From contig CM033747.1 in the NCBI GenBank assembly GCA_019671005.1, positions 23,835,188-23,899,187 on the forward strand: a DNA stretch of 64,000 nt, written 5' to 3'. Origin of the DNA: Hibiscus mutabilis (lineage: Eukaryota > Streptophyta > Magnoliopsida > Malvales > Malvaceae). The notes under the pieces were generated by a model. The model ran no database searches and was not told the DNA's origin. It saw only the letters and a list, made by a program, of their open reading frames with translations. The position numbers and the translations under genes are program-made. Below, in pieces: positions 48,861 to 58,642 of this stretch (within the stretch, counting starts at the first letter, position 1; each line of letters begins with the position of its first letter).

Positions 48861-51176
48861 TCTTGGTGTATTCGTGTTCAGAAGAGGAGCATGATTACCA
48901 TCTGTGTGTAGTTTTACAGACTCTCCGAGATAGACGTCTTTTTGCCAAGTTCAGCAAGTGCGAATTTTGGCTTTCGGAAGTGGCATTCCTTGGTCACATA
49001 GTTGTTGCGGATGGAATCCGCGTGGACCCTCAGAAGATTCAGGTTGTAGTGGAGTGGAAGCCTCCACGGAATATTTTGGAAGTTTGTAGTTTCCTAGGAC
49101 TTGTCGGGTATTATAGGCGGTTTGTCAAAGGTTTCTCCATTATAGCTGCACTGTTAATCAAGTTGTTGCAGAAATGGGTCCCTTTTGAATGGAATGAGAA
49201 AAGACAGTGAAATTTTGAGCAACTAAAAGCTTATCTCACGAAAGCTCCAGTCTTAACCCAACCCGAGCCTGGAAAAGAGTATGTTGTGTTTAGTGAGGCG
49301 TCTTTGAATGAGCTTGGTTTTGTCCTTATGCAAGAGGGTAAGGTGGTTGCTTACGCTTCGAGACAGCTTAAACCACATGAATGGAATTACCCTACCCATG
49401 ATTTGGAGCTCGCTGCCGTCATCTTCGCATTAAAGATTTGGAGGCACTTACTCTATGGGGAGAAGTGTTATATTTATACAGACCATAACAGCTTGAAATA
49501 CATGCTTACACAAAAGGAGTTGAATCTGAGGCAACAACGGTGGATTGAATTGTTGAAGGACTATGATTGCATCATAGAGTATCACCTCAGTAAGGCGAAC
49601 GTAGTGGTTGATGCCCTAAGTAGAAAATCTATGTCTAACCTGAGAGCTATGTTTGCCCGGTTGAGGATGACCGAGGATGGGGGTCTTCTAGTCGAGCCTC
49701 GTATTGAACCTACATTAGTACAAGAGATAAAGAGGACTCAAGCTTTGGACGAAGAATTAGTAGCACATATTGAAGCGGTCCAGAAAGTTGAAGATTCAGA
49801 CTTTGAGGTACAAGATGGTAGGTACTTGTACTTCAAGGGGCACTTGTGTGTTTCGGCCTTAAAAGATTTGAGAGATTGCATCTTAAGGGAGGCACACCGT
49901 AGTCCTTTCGCTGTACATCCAGGAAGCAACAAAATGTATCAAGATCTTCATCTTTTTTATTGGTGTCCAAGTATGAAAAGGGATGTCTCTAAATTCGTGA
50001 CAAGGTGCTTAGCTTGTCAGCAAGTGAAGGCGGAACATCAGGTTCCATCAGGGTTGCTTCAGCCTATTCAAATTTAGCAATGGAAATGGGATCGGATCAC
50101 CATGGATTTTGTCATCGGGTTATCGATGACCCAAAGGAAGCATGATGCCATTTGGGTTATTGTGGATCGTTTGACCAAGTCTGCTCATTTCTTGCCGGTA
50201 CGTATAGATTTTACCTTGGAAAGGTTGGCTCAGTTGTACATAAAAGAGATAGTAAGGTTGCATGGTGTGCCATCATCGATCATTTCAGATAGAGACCCAC
50301 GATTCACAGCTAGGCTGTGGAAGAAGATCCATAATGCCTTGGACGCCAAGCTACATTTTAGTACAGCTTTTCACCCTCAAATCGATGGTTAGTCTGAGCG
50401 TGTTATTCAGATTCTTGAGGACATGCTTCGGTGTTGCATTGTGGACTTTGCAAAGAGTTGGGATGACCAGTTGCTGCTTGTAGAGTTTGCTTACAACAAT
50501 AGTTACCGGTCGAGCATAAAGATGGCCACTTTTGAGGCATTATATGGGCATAAGTGTAGGACACCCTTGTGTTGGACCGAACTCGATGAGAGAAGGATCG
50601 TGGGATCTGACCTAGTTTGCCAAACCGAAGAGAAAGTTCAAATCATTAATGATAGGTTACAAGCGGCTTTTGACCATCAGAAGGCCTACGCGGATCGAAA
50701 ACGCAAACACATTGAGTATGATGTCGGTGAAAAGTGTTTCTCAAGATATCTCCATGGAAATGAATCATTCGTTTTGGCCGCAAAGGGAAGTTAAGCCCAA
50801 GGTACATCAGACCCTATGAGATACTTGAGAGAGTGGGACCAGTGGCTTATCGGTTAGCCTTGCCACCGGAGTTGGCTCGTATTCACGATGTTTTTCATGT
50901 ATCTATGTTGAGGCGTTACCGTTCGGATCCTTCTCAGTTGTTCCGCTTGAAGAAATTGAGGTAAATGCTGACTTGACATATGAAGAAGTACCAGTTGGGG
51001 TCCTTGACACAGGAGTCAAAGAGCTTCACAACAAATGCATACCTTTGGTAAAAATGTTATGGAGGAACCATAATGTTGAAGAGGCAACGTGGGAAGTCGA
51101 GGATGACATGAGAGTTCTCTATCCGTATTTGTTCCCATCAAGTAAATTTCGAAGACAATTTTCTTTTAGGAGGTGA
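48861..51176 (+). pseudogene. Truncated Tekay/Del chromovirus pol (RT end, RNase H, integrase, chromodomain)
   Basis: The sequence enters inside RT at the catalytic-loop segment (..DILVYS) and runs through the RT C-terminus (AKFSKCEFW, VAFLGH, FLGLVGYYRRF). RNase H follows (49286-49650: SEASLNELGFVL, YTDHNSLKY, VVDALSRK), then the integrase zinc region (H...H, CLACQQVK, near 49890-50030), core (50101-50400: DRLTKSAHFLPV, ISDRDPRF) and C-terminus with a chromodomain-like end (LVKMLWRNHNVEEATWE). Stops interrupt at about 49208, 50076 and 50390, with frameshifts near 50750 and 50940. The 5' half of the element is missing. It is non-functional. Confidence 0.9.
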
Positions 51177-51180
51177 GAGT
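51167..51180 (+). other. Polypurine tract of the Tekay-type element
   Basis: TAGGAGGTGAGAGT ends exactly at the LTR start TGTAACGACCC. Confidence 0.75.
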
Positions 51181-51408
51181 TGTAACGACCCAGATTCTAA
51201 CAATCCAAGAGTCGGGTTAAATCGAGGTATAGACCTCATATTTAAGTTGCGTAAGTGGGCTTGCAGGAGCTTTTGGGCCAGCCTTGTGTGCTGGGTTGAT
51301 GGTTAGGCTTGTATTTTAGAGGTTGGAGGAGGACATGAGTGTAAATTCACCCTTGGTATGAAAAAGAGGGGGAAATGAGATTAATTTTTATGCAGCTTGT
51401 AAGGCAGA

Positions 51409-52939
51409 TGTTGCGTGTAATAAGTGCTACGCAAATGTGCAAGTATACACGTCGCAACTAATAAAGTGATTCGAGTATCGTCTCCACAGGGATTGGTTTG
51501 GGCCACTTTGCTTAAGTTACTGCACTGTAAAAATAAAAACACAATTGATAATAAGAGTTGATTTTAACGAGTAAAGTAAAAGCAATAAACTAAAAGAATA
51601 GATGAAAGAAAAAGAGAGAATAGGCCAGGTTCTCGTGAGTTGAGGTGTGATAGCCGATTGGATCGTCTTGGTAAAAGAGTGCAAGGGCAACTCAGTTGCC
51701 GTGGCAACTTGCACAGCGGGGTTGCCTTGGCAACTAATCGATTGTTGCCTGGGCAACTACTTGGGCGTCTGGGCAGCAACTTCAAGGTTCGGCGGAGCGT
51801 TCTTCAATGGTTTCTTCTTATCCCTAAGTCGAAACTCTAGCTACTTGTGCATGCCTTGATAATACATCCCTGTGTGAATCAAGGGTGAACAACAACCAAT
51901 CTTGCGCTCCTCTTAGCCGTTGAAATCCTTAACTTATTCCTAAGCCGGATTAATCTTCACCATCAATAGATTGAATAAAGACCATACTCATTTGTTTCTT
52001 GAATCTAACTCTCCCGATATTAGATAAATAGATGAAGTTACGAGATCCTCTCCTAATTCACTCGCAAACAAAAATAAGAACCAAGAATGAGTAAACCTTG
52101 AATTGAAAGTGCAAACTCTTATTACCTAAACAAAATCCAATTGTTTTTCACAACAACAAAACACAATAACCCCAACCAATCAAGTTAGTTCATGGTTGGG
52201 TTCAAAAGATATACAAAGAATAATCCCCAAACCATGAATCTAATGGAAGCAAAGAAGAAGAAAAAGAAGAAATCAAACTCTCTCCCCCTTGCTCTCTTGT
52301 CGAAATTTATCTCCTCTTGCCCTATGGAGTTGTCGAAATTTTCCCTCTTCTTGCCCTTTGGATTGTCGAAATCTCCCTTTTATTTATAGGGCTAGGCCAA
52401 AGTCCTTCTTTGAGGAGGAAGTTAAGTTGGAATTAAATTATCTTTAAATAATATAATTCTTTATTAGAATTGTATTCCTACTAGAATTTCTCCTATCTTC
52501 TTGGAATTTAATTCTTCTTTAATCTCTGCATGGAAATCAAATTCCTTTGGGTTTGGGCTTTGCTCCACGTCATCTTGGGCTTGTATAGTCATCAATTTCG
52601 ACTACCATATCACCTTTGCTCTTGTCGACAATTGCCATGGCAACTGGCTCGGCGTCTCCTTCATGTATTGCCCTGGAAACTAGCTCGGCATATCCTTCAT
52701 GTATTGCCCTGGCAACTAGCTCTAGCTTTGCTTTGGCAAGTGATCCTGTACATACACACAAAACACACCAAAGCAGCATCTTTTCCCACAAAAACTACCA
52801 AGTTATGTAATCAAGCTCAACGATGGAAGGAAACATAGATTAATGCATGAATGGCTAATTATGCAACTAATATGAGCCTAAGTCTAACAATAATATGAGT
52901 AAAAAGGGTAAGAAAAATAGTACTTTTGAACACTTATCA
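51409..52939 (-). repeat. 3' LTR of element C
   Basis: It starts TGTTGCGTGTAATAAG and ends ACACTTATCA on +. TTGCCNNGGCAA palindromes lie at 51696, 51722, 51745, 52632 and 52704. It carries the 51696 copy that the other LTR has lost, but one copy fewer near 52660-52720. Confidence 0.92.
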
Positions 52940-52958
52940 CACCCCCAAACTCGAACTA
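52940..52958 (-). other. Polypurine tract of element C
   Basis: The minus strand reads GAGTTTGGGGGTG next to the LTR start TGATAAG, as in element B. Confidence 0.8.
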
Positions 52959-53228
52959 TTGCTTGTCCTCAAGCAATGCAAACTAAGAATTACCTGCCAA
53001 GACTTTAATCATCAAAGACATGCTTTAAACTTGAATTCAAACCTCGGAACCGTGGCACAAAGTATGATCACCTTTTAATTTTTCGGATAGCCCAAAAATT
53101 ACCCGGAACAAAACTATAATGCTCGTGACAATGTGTGTGCGTAGTTGTGTACAAGTTGATTTTCAAGATTCTATGTGAACAATAGGCTTTTATCAATTTA
53201 ATTACCGGGGCATTTATTTTTATTTTCA

Positions 53229-53409
53229 CTAGAGCCAATTTCGGGCACCTCTAGCAAAGTAAGAAATTTCTCATTTTATTTTAGTCGACTAGAGCCAATT
53301 TCGGGCACCTCTAGCGATTCTTTAATGTGCATTAACTACTAGAGCCAGTTTCGGGCACCTCTAGCAAGAAAGAGCAATTACTACTAGAGCCAGTTTTGGG
53401 CACCTCTAG
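53229..53409 (-). repeat. Four copies of the 26-bp hairpin-forming unit, element C
   Basis: Units at 53229-53254, 53289-53314, 53339-53364 and 53384-53409 read CTAGAGCC..GGCACCTCTAG on +, the complement of the units in element B. Number, order and spacing are close to those in B. Confidence 0.9.
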
Positions 53410-54207
53410 CAAGAAATTAACTTTTAATTTTCAATTTTAAATTTACCCTAATTTTAAGCAACCTGAGTTCACTAAGTTTCTTTCAATCATCAAGCCACAA
53501 CCGTGTAAAAAAATTCAGCATCATAGTAAAATTCTAAGTTCTTTTCATGTAATCCTAAAATTAAAGGTTCTTTCAATTAAGTGCAGTGGCAAAAATTCAT
53601 CATTGGATATTCAACAAGTCTTAAGCAATTAAATCCAATTAAAGGCGTGGCAAGTAACATATGCAACCTATATGTGATTGCTAATGATGAATGCAACTAA
53701 ACATGAAACTAACTAGAAACCAGCACCCCCCAAACTCGAGAGAAGCATTGTCCTTAATGTATGTAAAAGTGAAACAAAATTTAAAAGATACTAAATGAAA
53801 TGAGTTAGTCGGAGAGGTCGTCACCTCGTGTGATAAGTTTCCTTCGTGCCATTTGCTTGATTCATTTTTCAATCGGTGGTTGAATGCTGGTACTGCGTGA
53901 ATAGCATTGCTTTGATTTGATTCATGTTTGCCGATGCAGGTTCACTTGCATGGGCATCAGTAGTTGCCGAAGCCATTGTGTTGCCTGGGCATCGCCAGTT
54001 TCTGTTGTGGTTGCTGTGGCAAGTAGTCGGCAGTAAATTTCCTTAGCATGGTGGTTGTGAGTCTTGTTGTGGAAAAGAAAACCTGGAAACTAAAGATAAT
54101 GAAGAAAAATAAAATATATCCTAAAAAATAAAGAGAAAAAAAATAACCGAAAATAATAGAACAAAATAGTTCGAGAAAAAAAATAAAAATTCAAAATGAG
54201 AGCATGC

Positions 54208-54700
54208 TCATGCATCTCCTAAGGTGTCAACTTCTTTGTTACGTTCTACATGGGCACCGTTGTAGTGCTTCAATCTCTGTCCGTTAACTTTGAATTCATG
54301 TTCGTCGGTAATGGACTTGATTATCACGGCACTATGGGAGAATGGTTTGACAACTTTGAATGGTCCCGATCGTCTTGATTTTAGCTTTCCCAGGAAAAGT
54401 ATTAGCCGAGAATTGAATAAGAGAACTAGTTGCCCTGGCATGAATTGTCGCGGCAATAGTTTCTTGTCGTGCCATTGCTTTGTTTTCTCCTTGTAGATTT
54501 GTCCATTGTTATAGGCGAGTGCACGAAATTCTTCTATCTCGTTGAGGTACAACAAACGCTTTTGTCCGGCACTTTCCTAATCCATATTCACGGTCTTGAT
54601 TGCCCATTGGTTTGTAGGTGATATTGCCCGTCCTCTGGCAACGATCAGATTGCTTGTAAAACTCTTGGGCATCTTTGTACAGTGTTGGCCAATACAAACT
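54208..54700 (-). pseudogene. Integrase relic of element C, core deleted
   Basis: The N-terminal zinc region is seen at about 54697-54600 (YWPTLYKDAQEFYKQ, DRCQRTGNI). The C-terminal domain is at 54555-54208 (YKEKTKQWHDK, PGQLVLLFNSRL, KLKSRRSGPF, FKVNGQRLKHY). The catalytic core that should lie between is absent. The wording of the C-terminal domain is typical of Athila. Confidence 0.82.
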
Positions 54701-54974
54701 AGATTGAAAAACTTTGGCCGCGGTACAAGTTCCTCCAGAATGTTCTCTATAGGGTGAAGAATGGCATTGTCAGAGTACATTCTGTTGCTCCTCTTCAGGG
54801 ACACATCAGCGTATAACCTGATCCGCACATTGTTTAAACAAAAGAGGCTCGCCCCAAAAGTAATACTTAGCATCATGGCGGAACCGCTTCTTCCCTTGGT
54901 GAGTAAGGCCATAAGGTAAAATACCACAAACAAGGAAATTAACTAAATCCGCGTACCAGGGTATTGCCGAGGCA

Positions 54975-55170
54975 TGTGCTGTCGTGGCGACTGCTCCCAA
55001 GATTGCCGAGTTGTGTGTATCTAGAGTTGTCGAGGCATCGAGGGTTGCCGAGGCATGTGCATCCATGTTTGCCGAGGCGTTAGGGGTTACCGAGGCATGC
55101 GCATCCATGGTTGCCGAGGCATCAAGGGTTGCTGCGGCATTGAGGGTTTCCGAGGCAAGCTTTTCCTTTA
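54975..55170 (-). repeat. In-frame repeat array between RT and integrase of element C
   Basis: On + the motif GTTGCCGAGGCAT and close variants recur about every 24 to 27 bases. On the coding strand this gives a string of DAHASAT-like octapeptides within one open frame (55108-54806). RNase H is expected here but not seen. Confidence 0.75.
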
Positions 55171-55214
55171 GGGTTTTGAATGCTTGGGCGCAAGAATCAT
55201 CAAAATTGAAGACT

Positions 55215-55675
55215 TTATCTTGGTGAGGGTAGTCTTTCGATCACGTCCACCTTAGCTTTGTCTACTTTAATTCTCTTGGATGAAATCTTGTGGCCGAGCA
55301 CTATTCCTTCATCTACCATAAGATGGCACTTCTCCCAATTGAGGACTAAATCGGTTTCTTCACATCTTGCCAACACATTCTCTAAATTGTCGAGGCAACT
55401 GTTGAAGTCACTACCAAAAACAGAAAAATCATCCATGAAGTTCTCAAGGAAGTCTTCGACCATGTCTGAAAAGATTGCCAACATGCATCTTCTAATGTTA
55501 GTGCATATATGAGAAAACTTGAGGATGGTCGTTTTCGATACTTCTTATAGTCCATCCGCACCCTCCATCGGATGAAAATATTGCCCAAAAAGAGTTTGGC
55601 CAATGTGCTTGCCACTACTCCCTTTTGCGTTACCATGGTGGAGGTGTCTTTCTTCTTTGTTCGCTTGTAGTCCAT
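55215..55675 (-). pseudogene. Reverse transcriptase remnant of element C
   Basis: The frame 55484-55215 carries the catalytic region as FMDDFSVFG followed by LARCEETDLVLNWEKCHLMV and GIVLGHKIS, typical of Athila RT. A frameshift at about 55490 separates it from N-terminal pieces (WRVRMDYKKY, TLEDACWQSF), as also seen in B. The palm motif FMDD is within the variation known for this group, but the protein is incomplete. Confidence 0.82.
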
Positions 55676-56970
55676 GTATATTCTTCACCTTGCTACTATT
55701 CCTGAAGGCACAAATATATTAATAGGAAAAATTATATCCATTCTCAACCATTCAATTACCTCATTATTGTCGACTTCTATCATGGTTAGATGTAGCCTTT
55801 GTTGTCGTGGCAATTGCTGCTCAAGCCAATTGTCGTGGCAATCAGTTGCCAAAATTTGCTTTAAGTCAAGGGAAGAACCAATTTTCTGAAAAGCTTTACG
55901 AATCCAAACACCGTTTTCTTTTGGCCTCTCAAACATCTCCATCAGTAGAGATTTCGATGGCTTCAAATCTACCAACCTCGGTTCCTCAAGACATACCTGC
56001 AATGGACGAGGTGAGTTTTTAAAGAATTCGAATGGTTCAACCATTACCTGCTCATATTCCATTGGCAAAGTATTATCATCTCGTTAATCTTGCATGTGGT
56101 CGTGTAATTGCCGTGGCAATTGTAGATGAGAGCAATCTACAGATTCTTGCTTCAACATCAACGTTGTAACCTTCTGGGCATCAGGTTCCTCAGAATTTGT
56201 TGTAGTATTGTTGTTCTCAACTTCACTGAGTGTTATCGCGGCATTGCTCTGTTCAGGCTCCTCAATCATTGCCGAGGCAATTTGTTGTTCATGCTCATCA
56301 TGTGTTGGGAAGTCTCTCTCATTGGCATCATCTTGACTTTGATATTCTAGTTGTTCCTCACACATCGGAGAGCTTTCTTTGCATTGCTCCTTATCCTCTT
56401 GCCTTGGGACGTCAGTATCCCTAGGAATGAATTGTTGGTGCATGTTATCCATTACATATGTGGATCTCCCCAATTGATTTTCTGAATCCCCTAAGGTTGC
56501 ATCCCACTGAGCTATCCTCGTATCCATAGATTTTGATAGCTCTCGAATCTCTTCAATTGATCCGTCAAGTCTAGCCAATGAAGCTAGTAACGTTTCTTCC
56601 AAGTAATTGGAATGCTCTTGAAAAGGACTACATTGCCATGGCATATCTGTTGTTGCGGCAAAATTGTTATGGTAAAAAAAAATTGAGCTTTTTGACCATA
56701 CCATGAAGAATTTTGCTGTTGGTTCCCTCTATGGTCCTCCATGTAGTTATATGCACCGAAAATGTGAGGGCAATTTTCAAACACATGATGTTCTCCACAC
56801 ATAGCACAAGATTTTTCCATTGTATAAGTTCTTTGGGCTTTTTTCGGTTGGTATAGGTAATCATCAAAGGGTACAATGAACTCTTGATTAGATTGATTCA
56901 TATCTTCCAACATCATCTCTCGAATAGATTGGCTTTTATTCCCCGACATGTTGATGTCCTTTAACTTGTA
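55676..56970 (-). pseudogene. gag and gag-pol linker of element C
   Basis: ATG at about 56949 begins the same gag as in B (MSGNKSQSIREMMLED), with the finger-like CAMCGEHHVFENC. It is frameshifted in a run of A/T near 56676 and then open from 56704 to 56084 and from 56068 to 55685. The position that is TAG in B is CAG here. The central part is acidic and Gln/Glu-rich. Confidence 0.78.
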
Positions 56971-57067
56971 ACGCACCTAATTTTTTTTATAAACAAACAA
57001 AAAGAAAAGTTAGTAAAACTAAGAGAAAAAAAATGCAATAACAAAAACAACTAACACCAACTGCCAA

Positions 57068-57085
57068 TCCCCGGCAACGGCGCCA
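57068..57085 (-). other. Primer binding site of element C (tRNA-Asp type)
   Basis: The minus strand reads TGGCGCCGTTGCCGGGGA, a full match to the complement of the tRNA-Asp 3' end, six bases inside the LTR border. Confidence 0.9.
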
Positions 57086-57091
57086 AAAACT

Positions 57092-58642
57092 TGTTGCGTG
57101 TAATAAGTGCTACGCAATTGTGCAAGTATACACGTCACAAGTAATAAAGTGATACGAGTATCGAGTATTGCCTCGACAGGGATTGGTTTGGGCCACTTTG
57201 CTTAAGTTACTGCACTGTGAAAATAAAAACACAATTGATAATAAGAGTTGATTTTAACGAGTAAAGTAAAAGCAATAAACTAAAAGAATAGATGAAAGAA
57301 AAAGAGAGAATAGGCCAGGTTATCGTGAGTTGAGGTGTGATAGCCGATTGGATCGTCTTGGTAAAAGAGTGCAAGGGCAACTTGCACAGCGGGGTTGCCT
57401 TGGCAACTAATCGATGGTTGCCTGGGCAACTACTTGGGCGTCTGGGCAGCAACTTCAAGGTTCGGCGGAGCGTTCTTCAATGGTTTCTTCTTATCCCTAA
57501 GTCGAAACTCTAGCTACTTGTGCATGCCTTGATAATACATCTCTGCGTGAATCAAGGGTGAACAACAACCAATCTTGCGCTCCTCTTAGCCATTGAAATC
57601 CTTAACTTATTCCTAAGCCGGATTAATCTTCACCATCAATAGATTGAATAAAGACCATACTCATTCGTTTCTTGAATCTAACTCTCCCGATATTAGATAA
57701 ATAGATGAAGTTACGAGATCCTCTCCCAATTCACTCGCAAACAAGAATAAGAACCAAGAATGAGTAAACCTTGAATTGAAAGTGCAAACTCTTATTACCT
57801 AAACAAAATCCAATTGTTTTTCACAACAACAAAACACAATAACCCCAACCAATCAAGTTAGTTCATGGTTGGGTTCAAAAGATATACAAAGAATAATCCC
57901 CAAACCATGAATCTAATGGAAGCAAAGAAGAAGAAGAAGAAGAAATCGAACTCTCTCCCCCTTGCTCTCTTGTCGAAATTTCTCTCCTCTTGCCCTATGG
58001 AGTTGTCGAAATTTTCTCTCTTCTTGCCCTCTGGATTGTCGAAATCTCCCTTTTATTTATAGGGCTAGGCCAAAGTCCTTCTTTGAGGAGGAAGTTAAGT
58101 TGGAATTAAATTATCTTTAAAGAATATAATTCTTTATTATAATTGTATTCCTACTAGAACTTCTTCTATCTTCTTGGAATTTAATTCTTCTTTAATCTCT
58201 GCATGGAAATCAAATTCCTTTGGGTTTGGGCTTTGCTCCACGTCATCTTGGGCTTGTATAGTCATCAATTTCGACTACCATATCACCTTTGATCTTGTCG
58301 ACAATTGCCATGGCAACTGGCTCGGCGTCTCCTTCATGTATTGCCCTGGCAACTAGCTCGGCATATCCTTCATGTATTGCCCTGGTAACTAGCATATCCT
58401 TCATGTATTGCCCTGGCAACTAGCTCTAGCCTTGCTTTGGCAAGTGATCCTGTACATACACACAAAACACACCAAAGCAGCATATTTTCCCACAAAAACT
58501 ACCAAGTTATGTAATCAAGCTCAACGATGGAAGGAAACATGGATTAATGCATGAATGGCTAATTATGTAACTAATATAAGCCTAAGTCTAACAATAATAT
58601 GAGTAAAAAGGGTAAGAAAATAGTACTTTTGAACACTTATCA
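57092..58642 (-). repeat. 5' LTR of element C
   Basis: It matches 51409-52939 closely. It has lost the palindrome seen at 51696 but has an extra copy of the 'catgtattgccctgg' unit near 58370-58420. Confidence 0.92.

Larger units (their letters stand above)
51409..58642 (-). mobile_element. Athila-like Ty3/gypsy element C
   Basis: A complete 7,234-bp element on the minus strand. LTRs are 51409-52939 and 57092-58642; target duplication GCAGA is perfect (51404-51408, 58643-58647). A tRNA-Asp-type primer site and a polypurine tract are present. The interior (4.15 kb) keeps broken gag, part of RT and both ends of integrase but lacks an intact polymerase and the integrase core. It is closely related to element B. 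Confidence 0.92.
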
